Program-made: the position numbers and the translations under genes
Notes under the pieces: generated by a model
The model's input: only the letters and a program-made list of their open reading frames with translations
What the model was told of the DNA's origin: nothing
Databases searched by the model: none
Source: an uncultured Bacteroidales bacterium
GTDB taxonomy: Bacteria; Bacteroidota; Bacteroidia; Bacteroidales; Muribaculaceae
Reading direction: 5' to 3'
DNA: 8,518 nt
Assembly: GCA_947176515.1 (NCBI GenBank)
Contig: CAMWQZ010000029.1
Coordinates: 1 to 8,518, forward strand
Shown: one piece after another, positions 1 to 5,470 of the stretch
How the letters are laid out: every line of letters starts with the position of its first letter
How positions within the stretch are numbered: position 1 is the stretch's first letter

Positions 1-296
1 TGGCCGAGTTGTTGCAGTTGCCGGCCTCAACCTTGCGTTTTTGGGAAACACAATATACAATACTGAAGCCCAAGCGCAATGATGGCGGCACGCGCTTTTA
101 CACGCCGTCAGACATCGAGACCCTCAAAATGATAAAATATCTTGTCAAGGACAAGGGCTTGAAAATCGAAGCAGCTCAGGAAGCCGTGCGCCGTAATCAT
201 TCAGGGGTAAGTCGCCGGAGCCGGGCAGTCGACACTCTTAAAGACGTCCGCAACCAGCTTCAAGGCTTGCTCGACGCTCTAAACAAACTACGCTGA
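1..296 (+). CDS. MerR-family transcriptional regulator, 3' part
   Basis: This is the C-terminal part of a DNA-binding regulator; the frame is open to the left edge (first full codon at position 3), so the true start lies outside the window. The visible protein begins AELLQLPASTLRFWE, the second helix of a MerR-type winged helix-turn-helix. The wing follows (KPKRNDGGTRFYTPSDIETL) and then a helical stretch that ends in a probable dimerisation helix (about the last 25 residues, TLKDVRNQLQGLLDALNKLR). The match to short Bacteroidetes MerR proteins is good at the level of motif: LRFWE, then GGTRFYT, then an acidic DIE. There is no effector domain after the helix, so the ligand is unknown. The peptidase gene starts 57 bases downstream on the same strand and may be co-transcribed, but nothing shows that it is regulated by this protein. 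The TTG codons at positions 9 and 12 are internal, not starts. Confidence 0.85.
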   Translation, partial: AELLQLPASTLRFWETQYTILKPKRNDGGTRFYTPSDIETLKMIKYLVKDKGLKIEAAQEAVRRNHSGVSRRSRAVDTLKDVRNQLQGLLDALNKLR

Positions 297-353
297 TTGT
301 TAATCGCAAATTTCTTCATTTTAAAATTTGCCATATATAATATTGCCTCATTT

Positions 354-1388
354 ATGCATCGAATAGTAAAGATATTACCGGCAGTGGTTTTACTCGCCGC
401 GTCAACCGCAGGATTTGCCCGTACGAAGGCTGATAGAAATCATATATCTCCAAAAGACATAGGCTATAGCACTATCAACAGAGCTACGGCCGAAGCGCAT
501 ATCGGCTTTCTCGCGTCAGACGAACTCGAGGGTCGCGAAGCAGGCTATAAAAGCGGTCGCATCGCCGGACTATATGTCGAGTCCCAACTGAAGGCTCTCG
601 GGCTTGAACCGTGGAACGATTCAACTTTCGCCCAACCCTTTGATGCCTATCGAATTGAGCGACAAAAACGAGGCCGCTATACAGTTCATCCCGATTCAAT
701 CTCACGACTTCAGGGACAGGTGCATCAGAAACTGTCACTTAAAAATGTAATGGGGAAAATCGAAGGTAAAAATCCCGATGAAATCGTCATTATCGGAGCG
801 CATTACGACCATCTGGGCGTAGATCCGCTGCTCGACGGTGATAAGATTTATAACGGGGCGGACGACAATGCGTCAGGCGTGGCGGCAGTACTCCAGATAG
901 CGAGGGCATTTATGGCCTCGGGGGTGAAGCCAGAGCGGACAGTGATATTTGCATTGTGGGACGGCGAAGAGAAGGGGTTGCTGGGATCAGAACATTTCAT
1001 GCTCACCTTTCCTCAGCCTGAGAAAATCAAAGGCTATCTCAATTTCGACATGATTGGGCGCAATAACCGCGAGGATGTGCCCGAGCATGTGGTATATTTC
1101 TACACGCAGGCTCATCCGGCGTTTGAGGAATGGCTGCGCAACGATATCGCCGAACGTAATCTTAATCTCAAGCCTGATTATCGTGCCTGGGACCGCCCCA
1201 TAGGCGGAGGCGATAATGGCTCTTTTGCTAAACGCGATATCCCCATCATATGGTATCACACTGATGCCCACCCCGATTATCATCTTCCGTCAGACCACAC
1301 TGAGCGTATCAATTGGGACAAGACTGTGGACATCACAAGGGCAGCCTATCTCAATCTATGGAATCTCGCCAACGAGGCCAAGTATTGA
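354..1388 (+). CDS. Secreted M28-family zinc metallopeptidase
   Basis: Predicted exported aminopeptidase-type enzyme of 344 residues that probably trims peptides in the periplasm or outside the cell. I chose the ATG at 354 because it opens directly into a signal peptide (MHRIVKILPAVVLLAASTAGFA, cut after FA, no lipobox cysteine). A TTG at 297 would add 19 residues in front of it. Residues 30-125 are an N-terminal M28-associated segment (GFLASDELEGREAG). The zinc site is complete by comparison with the family: H150 in GAHYDHLG, D171 in NGADDNASG (bridging), E205 as general base and E206 as ligand in WDGEEKGLLGS, D232 in NFDMIGR, and H310 in YHLPSDHTERI. No extra C-terminal domain is present. 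Substrate preference cannot be read from sequence. The gene ends in a strong hairpin shared with the convergent rpmH. Confidence 0.92.
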   Translation: MHRIVKILPAVVLLAASTAGFARTKADRNHISPKDIGYSTINRATAEAHIGFLASDELEGREAGYKSGRIAGLYVESQLKALGLEPWNDSTFAQPFDAYRIERQKRGRYTVHPDSISRLQGQVHQKLSLKNVMGKIEGKNPDEIVIIGAHYDHLGVDPLLDGDKIYNGADDNASGVAAVLQIARAFMASGVKPERTVIFALWDGEEKGLLGSEHFMLTFPQPEKIKGYLNFDMIGRNNREDVPEHVVYFYTQAHPAFEEWLRNDIAERNLNLKPDYRAWDRPIGGGDNGSFAKRDIPIIWYHTDAHPDYHLPSDHTERINWDKTVDITRAAYLNLWNLANEAKY

Positions 1389-1416
1389 CTCTGTCGAATT
1401 AGTGCACCAAAAAAAT

Positions 1417-1446
1417 GAGGCTGGCTCCAATATTGGAGTCAGCCTT
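1417..1446. terminator. Two-way terminator between peptidase gene and rpmH
   Basis: Stem of 12 pairs (GAGGCTGGCTCC with GGAGTCAGCCTT, two of them G-T) around an AATATT loop. A run of T follows on the plus side (1450-1454) and a run of A precedes on the left (1409-1415), which is a U-run when read on the minus strand. It can therefore stop both the plus-strand peptidase transcript and the minus-strand rpmH transcript. Confidence 0.8.
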
Positions 1447-1475
1447 CAATTTTTGTCTTAAATCAGCAAAAGATA

Positions 1476-1631
1476 TTACTTGCTACCGAGCGAATCTGAA
1501 ACGGTCAGACGTGCACGGCCTTTAGCGCGACGACGAGCGAGCACCTTGCGGCCATCAGGGGTAGACATTCTTTCACGGAAACCGTGCTTGTTAACTCTTT
1601 TGCGGTTAGAGGGTTGAAATGTTCTTTTCAT
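1476..1631 (-). CDS. rpmH: 50S ribosomal protein L34
   Basis: Small ribosomal protein of 51 residues, a structural part of the large ribosomal subunit. Read on the minus strand from the ATG at 1631 to the TAA at 1476-1478, it begins [20 protein letters not shown] and ends [11 protein letters not shown]. The [12 protein letters not shown] start, the HGFRxRM block (residues 16-22) and the basic [13 protein letters not shown] stretch (27-39) are diagnostic of L34, and the length is normal for the family. The protein is very rich in Arg and Lys, as expected for an rRNA-binding protein. The gene is monocistronic here: its own promoter lies upstream (1676-1707) and a two-way terminator downstream. 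The rnpA gene that often follows rpmH in other bacteria is not adjacent. Confidence 0.97.
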   Translation of the reverse strand: MKRTFQPSNRKRVNKHGFRERMSTPDGRKVLARRRAKGRARLTVSDSLGSK

Positions 1632-1675
1632 TGCCTTATATTATTATCTTGTTTATTATTCCACAATTCGGAGTG

Positions 1676-1707
1676 CAAATTTAAGCATTATTTTTTAACC
1701 ATGCAAA
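1676..1707 (-). promoter_or_regulatory. rpmH promoter (Bacteroidetes type)
   Basis: On the minus strand there is a -33 box TTTG (1707-1704), a 20-base spacer and a perfect -7 box TAAATTTG (1683-1676). This fits the known Bacteroidetes sigma-ABfr consensus TTTG-N19-21-TAnnTTTG. Transcription would begin near 1670, leaving a leader of about 40 bases before the rpmH ATG. The assignment rests on sequence pattern and position only. Confidence 0.75.
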
Positions 1708-1770
1708 ATTCAGCGTTTAAAAAGCCGCCATCCCACTCATTTTTCTTGTCAGTGAAACTGCAGCTATCAA

Positions 1771-1798
1771 AAAAAGTTTAGCTCTGACTAAACTTTTT
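1771..1798. repeat. Inverted repeat upstream of the TAC operon, candidate operator
   Basis: A perfect 11-bp inverted repeat, AAAAAGTTTAG and CTAAACTTTTT, with a 6-base centre CTCTGA. It lies between the divergent rpmH and toxin promoters and ends 10 bases before the toxin operon's -33 box. HigA-like antitoxins usually bind palindromes at their own promoter, so an operator for autoregulation is the favoured reading (inference). The A and T flanks also allow a hairpin terminator that insulates the two divergent units, but no gene on either strand reads into it. Confidence 0.6.
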
Positions 1799-1808
1799 AA
1801 CTAAAAAA

Positions 1809-1840
1809 TTTGTCAGCCAATAAAATTTGTACTACATTTG
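1809..1840 (+). promoter_or_regulatory. Promoter of the toxin-antitoxin-chaperone operon
   Basis: A -33 box TTTG (1809-1812), a 20-base spacer and a perfect -7 box TACATTTG (1833-1840) match the Bacteroidetes promoter consensus. Transcription would start at about 1845-1848. This decides the start of the toxin gene: the in-frame TTG at 1838 lies inside the -7 box, and the ATG at 1850 would be almost leaderless. The ATG at 1886, with a leader of about 40 bases, is the more likely start. Confidence 0.75.
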
Positions 1841-1885
1841 CATATCGATATGGCTGTGCAAATCAAGCGCACAAGAAACAAAGTT

Positions 1886-2275
1886 ATGTCTGAATATAAA
1901 ACCGAACCATACAAAGATGTAAACAATCCTCAATACACATTCCATAAACTATATGTTGATGGAGTATGTCATTTCGATGAATTTCTCACAGCCATCGAAA
2001 AGAATGCCGCCGACAAAAAGTTATTTAATTACATAATTCATTACATGGATGCATTGACTGACCAAAATCGTTTTCCCTCAACTAAATTTAATCACATTGA
2101 AGACGATAACAGATCCGACATCTTTGAATTCAAGAAAGACCGTTTGAGAGTGTATGTAATTAAACAAAAACCTAACTTTTTCATTATAATAGGTGGATAT
2201 AAAGGTAAACAGAAAAAAGACATTAAAGTGTTGAAGTCTCTGATTATGGACTTCCCAAAAGCATATGAATTATGA
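1886..2275 (+). CDS. RelE/HigB-like toxin of a TAC module
   Basis: Predicted toxin of 129 residues, first gene of a three-gene operon. RelE/HigB-type toxins are ribosome-dependent mRNA nucleases, but the activity is not shown here. The C-terminal half has the pattern of the RelE fold: a strand with IFEFKKDRLRVYVI (79-92), a strand with NFFIIIGGYKGKQKKD (97-112) rich in basic residues, and a closing helix (KDIKVLKSLI). The N-terminal half (1-75) has a helical stretch, FDEFLTAIEKN (30-40), and no family I can name. The start at 1886 is chosen from the promoter position; an ATG at 1850 would add 12 residues. The TGA stop overlaps the antitoxin start in ATGA (2272-2275), implying coupled translation. 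The gene is clearly AT-rich compared with rpmH and cls. The toxin-first order is that of higBA systems. The broad RelE-superfamily call is fairly safe; the subfamily is not. Confidence 0.68.
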   Translation: MSEYKTEPYKDVNNPQYTFHKLYVDGVCHFDEFLTAIEKNAADKKLFNYIIHYMDALTDQNRFPSTKFNHIEDDNRSDIFEFKKDRLRVYVIKQKPNFFIIIGGYKGKQKKDIKVLKSLIMDFPKAYEL

Positions 2276-2676
2276 GTCGTAAAGATTTTTTAAGCTCCCC
2301 AGAATACTGGATTGCAAAAGCACAAATAGATTTATATAATTGTGCTGAAAATTTTATGGAATCCAACAATCTAAATCGGACCCAACTTGCAAAACACCTT
2401 GGAGTGAGCAAAGGTTACATTTCTCAATTATTAAATGGAGATTATGACCATAAGCTATCAAAATTAGTAGAATTAGCAATAGCCTTTGGATATGTTCCCA
2501 AAATTGATTTTCAACCAATTGATAACGTATTGTCAGAAGATTATAATGAGTATAAGATTCTAGAATGGAAATCTGATATTGAATATACCCCTGCATATAC
2601 CAAAGCGCCTAAACATTTTAGCTTTAGAGAGAAATATGAATCAATACCGACCGAATTAAAATCGAATGTAGCATGA
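2272..2676 (+). CDS. HigA-like XRE antitoxin with long C-terminal tail
   Basis: Predicted antitoxin and autorepressor of 134 residues that should bind the upstream toxin and its own promoter. Residues 30-75 form a Cro/CI-type helix-turn-helix: ESNNLNRTQLAKHLGVSK, then GYISQLLNGDYDHKLSKL, then VELAIAFGYVPKIDF. The N-terminal helix (residues 11-29) is an extra arm. After the DNA-binding domain there is a tail of about 57 residues (78-134) with aromatic residues (Y91, Y94, W99, Y105, Y109, F116, F118, Y122). In known TAC antitoxins such a tail is the chaperone-addiction region, which the SecB-like chaperone binds. Calling it that here is inference from position and neighbour. Both ends overlap neighbouring genes by ATGA, so the three proteins are probably made in fixed proportion. 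The sampled 60-base stretch 2281-2340 has about 28% G+C. Confidence 0.75.
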   Translation: MSRKDFLSSPEYWIAKAQIDLYNCAENFMESNNLNRTQLAKHLGVSKGYISQLLNGDYDHKLSKLVELAIAFGYVPKIDFQPIDNVLSEDYNEYKILEWKSDIEYTPAYTKAPKHFSFREKYESIPTELKSNVA

Positions 2677-3101
2677 TCAGATTTAGAATGGTAAAAATTA
2701 ATGTGGATCAATTTGCCATATTAGCGGACAAAGACAAAGCTCCTACAGAAGGATTATCCTACACCGTAAATCTCGGTTTTAGCGTTGCTCCAGACGTAAA
2801 AGGAATAGCTTGTGGATTTTCTGTTGAATTTGCACACAACAACAAAATAATACTCAAAATTAGCATAAGTTGTGAATTTTCTGTCCATCCTGAAGATTGG
2901 AATACACATATAAAAGACAATACCCTTACTCTTTCTACAGAAGATCTCGGATTTTTTGCTAATCAAACGGTGGGAACAGCTCGTGGAATTATGTTCTGCA
3001 AAACAGAAGAGACAGATTTTCGCAATTTTATACTACCCCCTGTTGATCTGACAAAAATTATAGACGATGATTTGGTGATAAACCTTACCCAACATAACTA
3101 A
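2673..3101 (+). CDS. SecB-like chaperone of a TAC module
   Basis: Protein of 142 residues, third gene of the operon, starting inside the antitoxin stop (ATGA, 2673-2676). I read it as a SecB-fold protein. It has strands at YTVNLGFSVAP (30-40), IACGFSVEF (45-53) and IILKISISCEFSV (59-71), then a helix, DLGFFANQTVGTARGIMF (91-108). After that comes FRNFILPPVDLTKII (116-130), matching the SecB end pattern in which a basic segment is followed by F-x-x-x-x-L-x-P-V-(N/D)-(F/L). SecB proteins hold client chains unfolded; TAC-type members are dedicated to an antitoxin and prevent its aggregation and degradation. The identification is by pattern and by its place behind a HigBA-like pair, and divergence from classical SecB is large. 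A second ATG at 2688 would shorten it by 5 residues. No signal peptide or membrane segment is seen, so it is probably cytosolic. Confidence 0.62.
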   Translation: MIRFRMVKINVDQFAILADKDKAPTEGLSYTVNLGFSVAPDVKGIACGFSVEFAHNNKIILKISISCEFSVHPEDWNTHIKDNTLTLSTEDLGFFANQTVGTARGIMFCKTEETDFRNFILPPVDLTKIIDDDLVINLTQHN

Positions 3102-3419
3102 TATACACTCTTTAGCTTAAAAAAAGACTAATCCATCATTGAACATAGAACTGCACCCCAAAAGTTAGGCCCAAAACTTTTGGGGTGCATTATATGTTAA
3201 TGTCACAACATTGAAGGAAGACATAATATTTATATCGTATACTTTCAGAAAATCCACTACAATCCCTTATATGGAAACTTTACATTCAAAAGATGAATCT
3301 AAATCTTTTTTCTTGCTTTTTACTCACGATATAAGATATATAGACGCACACAATGTTAAAAGTATGAAAATTTTGATGGCTAAAATTTCTCTTTATCCAT
3401 ATTTTTCATAAATTGCGGT
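3102..3419. other. 318-base AT-rich stretch without a convincing gene
   Basis: This gap between the SecB-like gene and cls holds a 38-bp palindrome (described separately) and otherwise low-complexity AT-rich DNA. One plus-strand open frame (3211-3411, TTG start, 66 codons) has no recognisable family and no good promoter, and I do not call it. No clear Bacteroidetes promoter with correct spacing is visible for cls: a TATTTTTC (3400-3407) has its nearest TTTG 24 bases upstream. The stretch may be debris from insertion events. Confidence 0.5.
3152..3189. repeat. 38-bp TG...CA palindrome, possible IS-end remnant
   Basis: Perfect 15-bp inverted repeats, TGCACCCCAAAAGTT and AACTTTTGGGGTGCA, around an 8-base centre AGGCCCAA. 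No run of T follows on either strand, so it is a poor intrinsic terminator. The TG...CA ends and the CACCCCAAAAGTT motif resemble the terminal repeats of IS3-family (IS150-group) elements, recalled from general knowledge. It could be two abutted ends left by an internal deletion, or a very small MITE-like element. I see no target duplication at its borders. A structured terminator remains possible. Confidence 0.6.
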
Positions 3420-4874
3420 ATGTTTGAAGTCGTATCGTCATATTTCAACATGCCGTGGGTCTATTATACATTCTTATGTATATACTTTGCAACCACGATA
3501 ACAATCATCGGGGTGATTCTTTCTGAAAATCGAAACCCGTTGAAATCTCTGGCATGGGTAACTGTCTTGTTCCTTCTTCCAATCTTTGGCATTATACTCT
3601 ATCTGTTCTTTGGCCGCAGCATTAAAAATAAGCGCATGATTTCGCGTCGAAACCGACGCAAGCTGCGCAAATATGAGCATTCGCCCAACGTTGACAAACG
3701 CTCCTTGTCTCTTACCGAAGAATCAATGCAGATGATTAATCTTGCCGGGACTCTTGCTGCCTCACCGTTCTATCCCGATAACTCAGTAGAAATCTTCACA
3801 GACGGCGCATCAAAGTTTGAAGCTCTTAAACGAGACCTGCGAAACGCACGTCACTCAATAAATCTACAATATTATATATTCGAAGACGATGCCATAGGAC
3901 GCGAGATTTGCGACATACTCATAGAGCGCCACAATGCCGGAGTTGAAGTAAGAGTCATTTATGATCATGTCGGCTCTTTCAATGTGAAGTCAAGTTTCTT
4001 TAAAAAGATGAAACGTGCCGGCATTAATGCTTATCCCTTCCTTAAAGTATCGTTCCCTCAGTTCGGAACACGCATTAACTGGCGAAATCACCGCAAAATA
4101 TGTGTTATAGATGGCTCCATCGGATATATAGGCGGTATGAATATAGCCGACCGTTATATTGATGGCGGCAAAAATTTTGATTGCTGGCGCGACACTCATT
4201 TACGTCTGACGGGCCCGGCAGTGCGCGCACTCAGATACTCTTTTGCCATAGACTGGAACTTCATGGGGCAACCTCTGCTCGAAAACGACACCGACCATGT
4301 TTACACGCCCGAGGTTGATGCGCCGCGAGCCGGAATCCAATTGCTTACGTCGGGACCCACTTCGCAGTGGAGCAACATAGCATTTATGTTTCATAAAGCG
4401 ATAGCCGGCGCCAAAAAACGTGTCTATATTCAGACTCCCTACTTTCTGCCAACCGAGGGTTTGTTAAAAGCACTTCAAGTCGCGGCTCTCGCCCATGTTG
4501 ACGTCAGAGTGATGATGCCACGCCGCAGCGACTCAAAAATGCTGACTTACGCCTCATCTTCATATATTGCAGAATCACTCCAAGCCGGAATCAAGATTTA
4601 TTTCTATGAAGCCGGGATGTTGCATGCAAAAACAATGATTATTGACGACGAGTTTTCATCGGTAGGATCGACCAATTTCGATTTCCGCAGTTTTGAATGT
4701 AATTTCGAATCAAATGTCTTTATATACTCTACCGAGGTAAACGAACGGCTTTACGACATTTTCAAGAAAGATCTTGAAAGGTCGACACGCGTAACGCCAT
4801 TCGAATGGCGCAAACGTCCGTACAAACAAAAAATCGCAGAATCGATTGTCCGTTTACTTAGCCCAATACTATGA
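3420..4874 (+). CDS. cls: Cardiolipin synthase (two-HKD phospholipase D family)
   Basis: Membrane enzyme of 484 residues that makes cardiolipin by condensing two phosphatidylglycerol molecules and releasing glycerol. Two membrane helices lie at the N-terminus (about 13-34 and 45-64), forming the PLDc_N region seen in bacterial ClsA, followed by a basic stretch (69-84). Two phospholipase D catalytic motifs are intact: H224-x-K226-x4-D231 in HRKICVIDGSIGYIGG, and H402-x-K404-x4-D409 in HAKTMIIDDEFSSVGS. Each is followed by the usual GG/GS-x-N segment (GGMNIADR and GSTNFDFRS). Length and layout are standard for the family (about 480 residues). ATG at 3420 is chosen because it opens straight into the membrane part. 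The gene appears monocistronic, with tRNA genes following after 176 bases. G+C rises here to about 55% in a sampled 60-base stretch, well above the preceding block. Confidence 0.95.
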   Translation: MFEVVSSYFNMPWVYYTFLCIYFATTITIIGVILSENRNPLKSLAWVTVLFLLPIFGIILYLFFGRSIKNKRMISRRNRRKLRKYEHSPNVDKRSLSLTEESMQMINLAGTLAASPFYPDNSVEIFTDGASKFEALKRDLRNARHSINLQYYIFEDDAIGREICDILIERHNAGVEVRVIYDHVGSFNVKSSFFKKMKRAGINAYPFLKVSFPQFGTRINWRNHRKICVIDGSIGYIGGMNIADRYIDGGKNFDCWRDTHLRLTGPAVRALRYSFAIDWNFMGQPLLENDTDHVYTPEVDAPRAGIQLLTSGPTSQWSNIAFMFHKAIAGAKKRVYIQTPYFLPTEGLLKALQVAALAHVDVRVMMPRRSDSKMLTYASSSYIAESLQAGIKIYFYEAGMLHAKTMIIDDEFSSVGSTNFDFRSFECNFESNVFIYSTEVNERLYDIFKKDLERSTRVTPFEWRKRPYKQKIAESIVRLLSPIL

Positions 4875-4906
4875 CATAAGTTTTTTTTCAAAAAAAATTA
4901 CGTCAT
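4871..4906. terminator. Possible terminator hairpin after cls
   Basis: The cls stop codon sits in the left arm of an imperfect inverted repeat: ATGAC with eight T (4881-4888) pairing to eight A (4890-4897) and GTCAT (4902-4906). The stem is mostly A-T and has no T-run after it on the plus strand, so it is a weak candidate. The T-run in its left arm could itself aid release. Confidence 0.35.
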
Positions 4907-4987
4907 AAAAACGTCTCATATCCAACACTAAACACTCTCAGAATCCTTTTCACGACAAGTTTCTTGCAAATTTTTTCTCAAAAAGAT

Positions 4988-5018
4988 TTTGCAGATTCAA
5001 ATAAAAGCCCTAACTTTG
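4988..5018 (+). promoter_or_regulatory. Promoter of the tRNA Gly-Gly-Leu cluster
   Basis: A -33 box TTTG (4988-4991), a 19-base spacer and a perfect -7 box TAACTTTG (5011-5018) fit the Bacteroidetes consensus. Transcription would start near 5024, leaving about 27 bases before the first tRNA. No further match is seen between the tRNA genes, so the three are probably made as one precursor. Confidence 0.78.
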
Positions 5019-5050
5019 CATCGCAAAAGCAAAAAACGAACATTGAAAAT

Positions 5051-5123
5051 GCGAAAATAGCTCAGTTGGTAGAGCACAACCTTGCCAAGGTTGGGGTCGC
5101 GGGTTCGAGTCCCGTTTTTCGCT
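5051..5123 (+). tRNA. tRNA-Gly (GCC), copy 1
   Basis: A 73-base cloverleaf: acceptor GCGAAAA with TTTTCGC, D arm GCTC/GAGC, anticodon stem CAACC/GGTTG with loop TTGCCAA (anticodon GCC at 5084-5086), and T arm GCGGG-TTCGAGT-CCCGT. The discriminator base is T and CCA is not encoded, so it must be added by the CCA enzyme. It reads GGC and GGT codons. Confidence 0.97.
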
Positions 5124-5181
5124 CTAATGTAAAAGAGAACATTAAAATATCATTGTTTTTCAAGAGTTTTGAGTACAACTC

Positions 5182-5254
5182 GCGAAAATAGCTCAGTTGG
5201 TAGAGCACAACCTTGCCAAGGTTGGGGTCGCGGGTTCGAGTCCCGTTTTTCGCT
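5182..5254 (+). tRNA. tRNA-Gly (GCC), copy 2
   Basis: Identical over all 73 bases to the copy at 5051-5123, with the same GCC anticodon (5215-5217) and no encoded CCA. Flanking bases differ from copy 1, so only the tRNA body is conserved. A 58-base spacer separates the two copies. Confidence 0.97.
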
Positions 5255-5289
5255 CAACGAATATCATCTTTCACAAGAAACGATATTTT

Positions 5290-5373
5290 GTCCGGGTGGT
5301 GGAATTGGTAGACACGCTACTTTGAGGGGGTAGTGGCCGTTCGGCTGTGTGAGTTCGAATCTCATCTCGGACA
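5290..5373 (+). tRNA. tRNA-Leu (GAG)
   Basis: An 84-base class II tRNA with a long variable arm. The acceptor is GTCCGGG with CTCGGAC (one G-T pair), the anticodon stem CTACT/GGTAG and the loop TTGAGGG, which gives anticodon GAG at 5324-5326. The T arm GTGAG-TTCGAAT-CTCAT is canonical. Discriminator A; CCA not encoded. It reads CTC and CTT leucine codons. Confidence 0.96.
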
Positions 5374-5378
5374 CTTAG

Positions 5379-5421
5379 AAAATCCGCAAGTGATTAATTA
5401 TCCTTGCGGATTTTCGTTTTT
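5379..5421 (+). terminator. Intrinsic terminator of the tRNA cluster
   Basis: A perfect 12-bp stem, AAAATCCGCAAG with CTTGCGGATTTT, around a 12-base loop, followed by CG and five T. It begins 5 bases after tRNA-Leu and ends 49 bases before the next gene. Confidence 0.9.
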
Positions 5422-5458
5422 CTACATATTTGCCAATATCAAAACGCCAAAGAATTAT

Positions 5459-5466
5459 TAACTTTG
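5459..5466 (+). promoter_or_regulatory. Possible -7 box next to the reductase start
   Basis: TAACTTTG is a perfect Bacteroidetes -7 box, only 4 bases before the ATG at 5471. No -33 TTTG stands at the correct distance; the nearest (5429-5432) is 26 bases away. If the box is real, the transcript would begin at or next to the ATG and be leaderless. The box may also be chance. Confidence 0.4.
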
Positions 5467-5470
5467 CCCT

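Noticed and set aside
323..330. AAAATTTG as a -7 box for the peptidase gene
   Set aside because: It lacks the initial T of TAnnTTTG, and the nearest TTG (297-299) is 23 bases away, outside the usual 19-21.
297..353. TTG start at 297 for the M28 peptidase, adding 19 residues
   Set aside because: The ATG at 354 begins a standard signal peptide; the longer form would put a second hydrophobic stretch in front of it.
1584..1781. 65-codon plus-strand frame over the rpmH 5' end and its promoter
   Set aside because: It is antisense to rpmH and crosses the promoter; it shows no family features.
1838..1885. TTG (1838) or ATG (1850) as start of the toxin gene
   Set aside because: The TTG lies inside the -7 box and the ATG at 1850 would be almost at the transcription start; the ATG at 1886 has a normal leader.
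3211..3411. 66-codon plus-strand frame with TTG start between the SecB-like gene and cls
   Set aside because: No recognisable family, AT-rich composition with low-complexity stretches, no promoter at the right distance and no close coupling to a neighbour; likely a chance open frame.
5125..5144. Small hairpin TAATGT/ACATTA between the two tRNA-Gly genes as a terminator
   Set aside because: Only six A-T-rich pairs with no T-run directly after; more likely spacer that is removed in processing.
4964..5191. 75-codon open frame running across the first tRNA-Gly
   Set aside because: It overlaps the tRNA promoter and tRNA body, and its translated sequence is just the tRNA read in frame.
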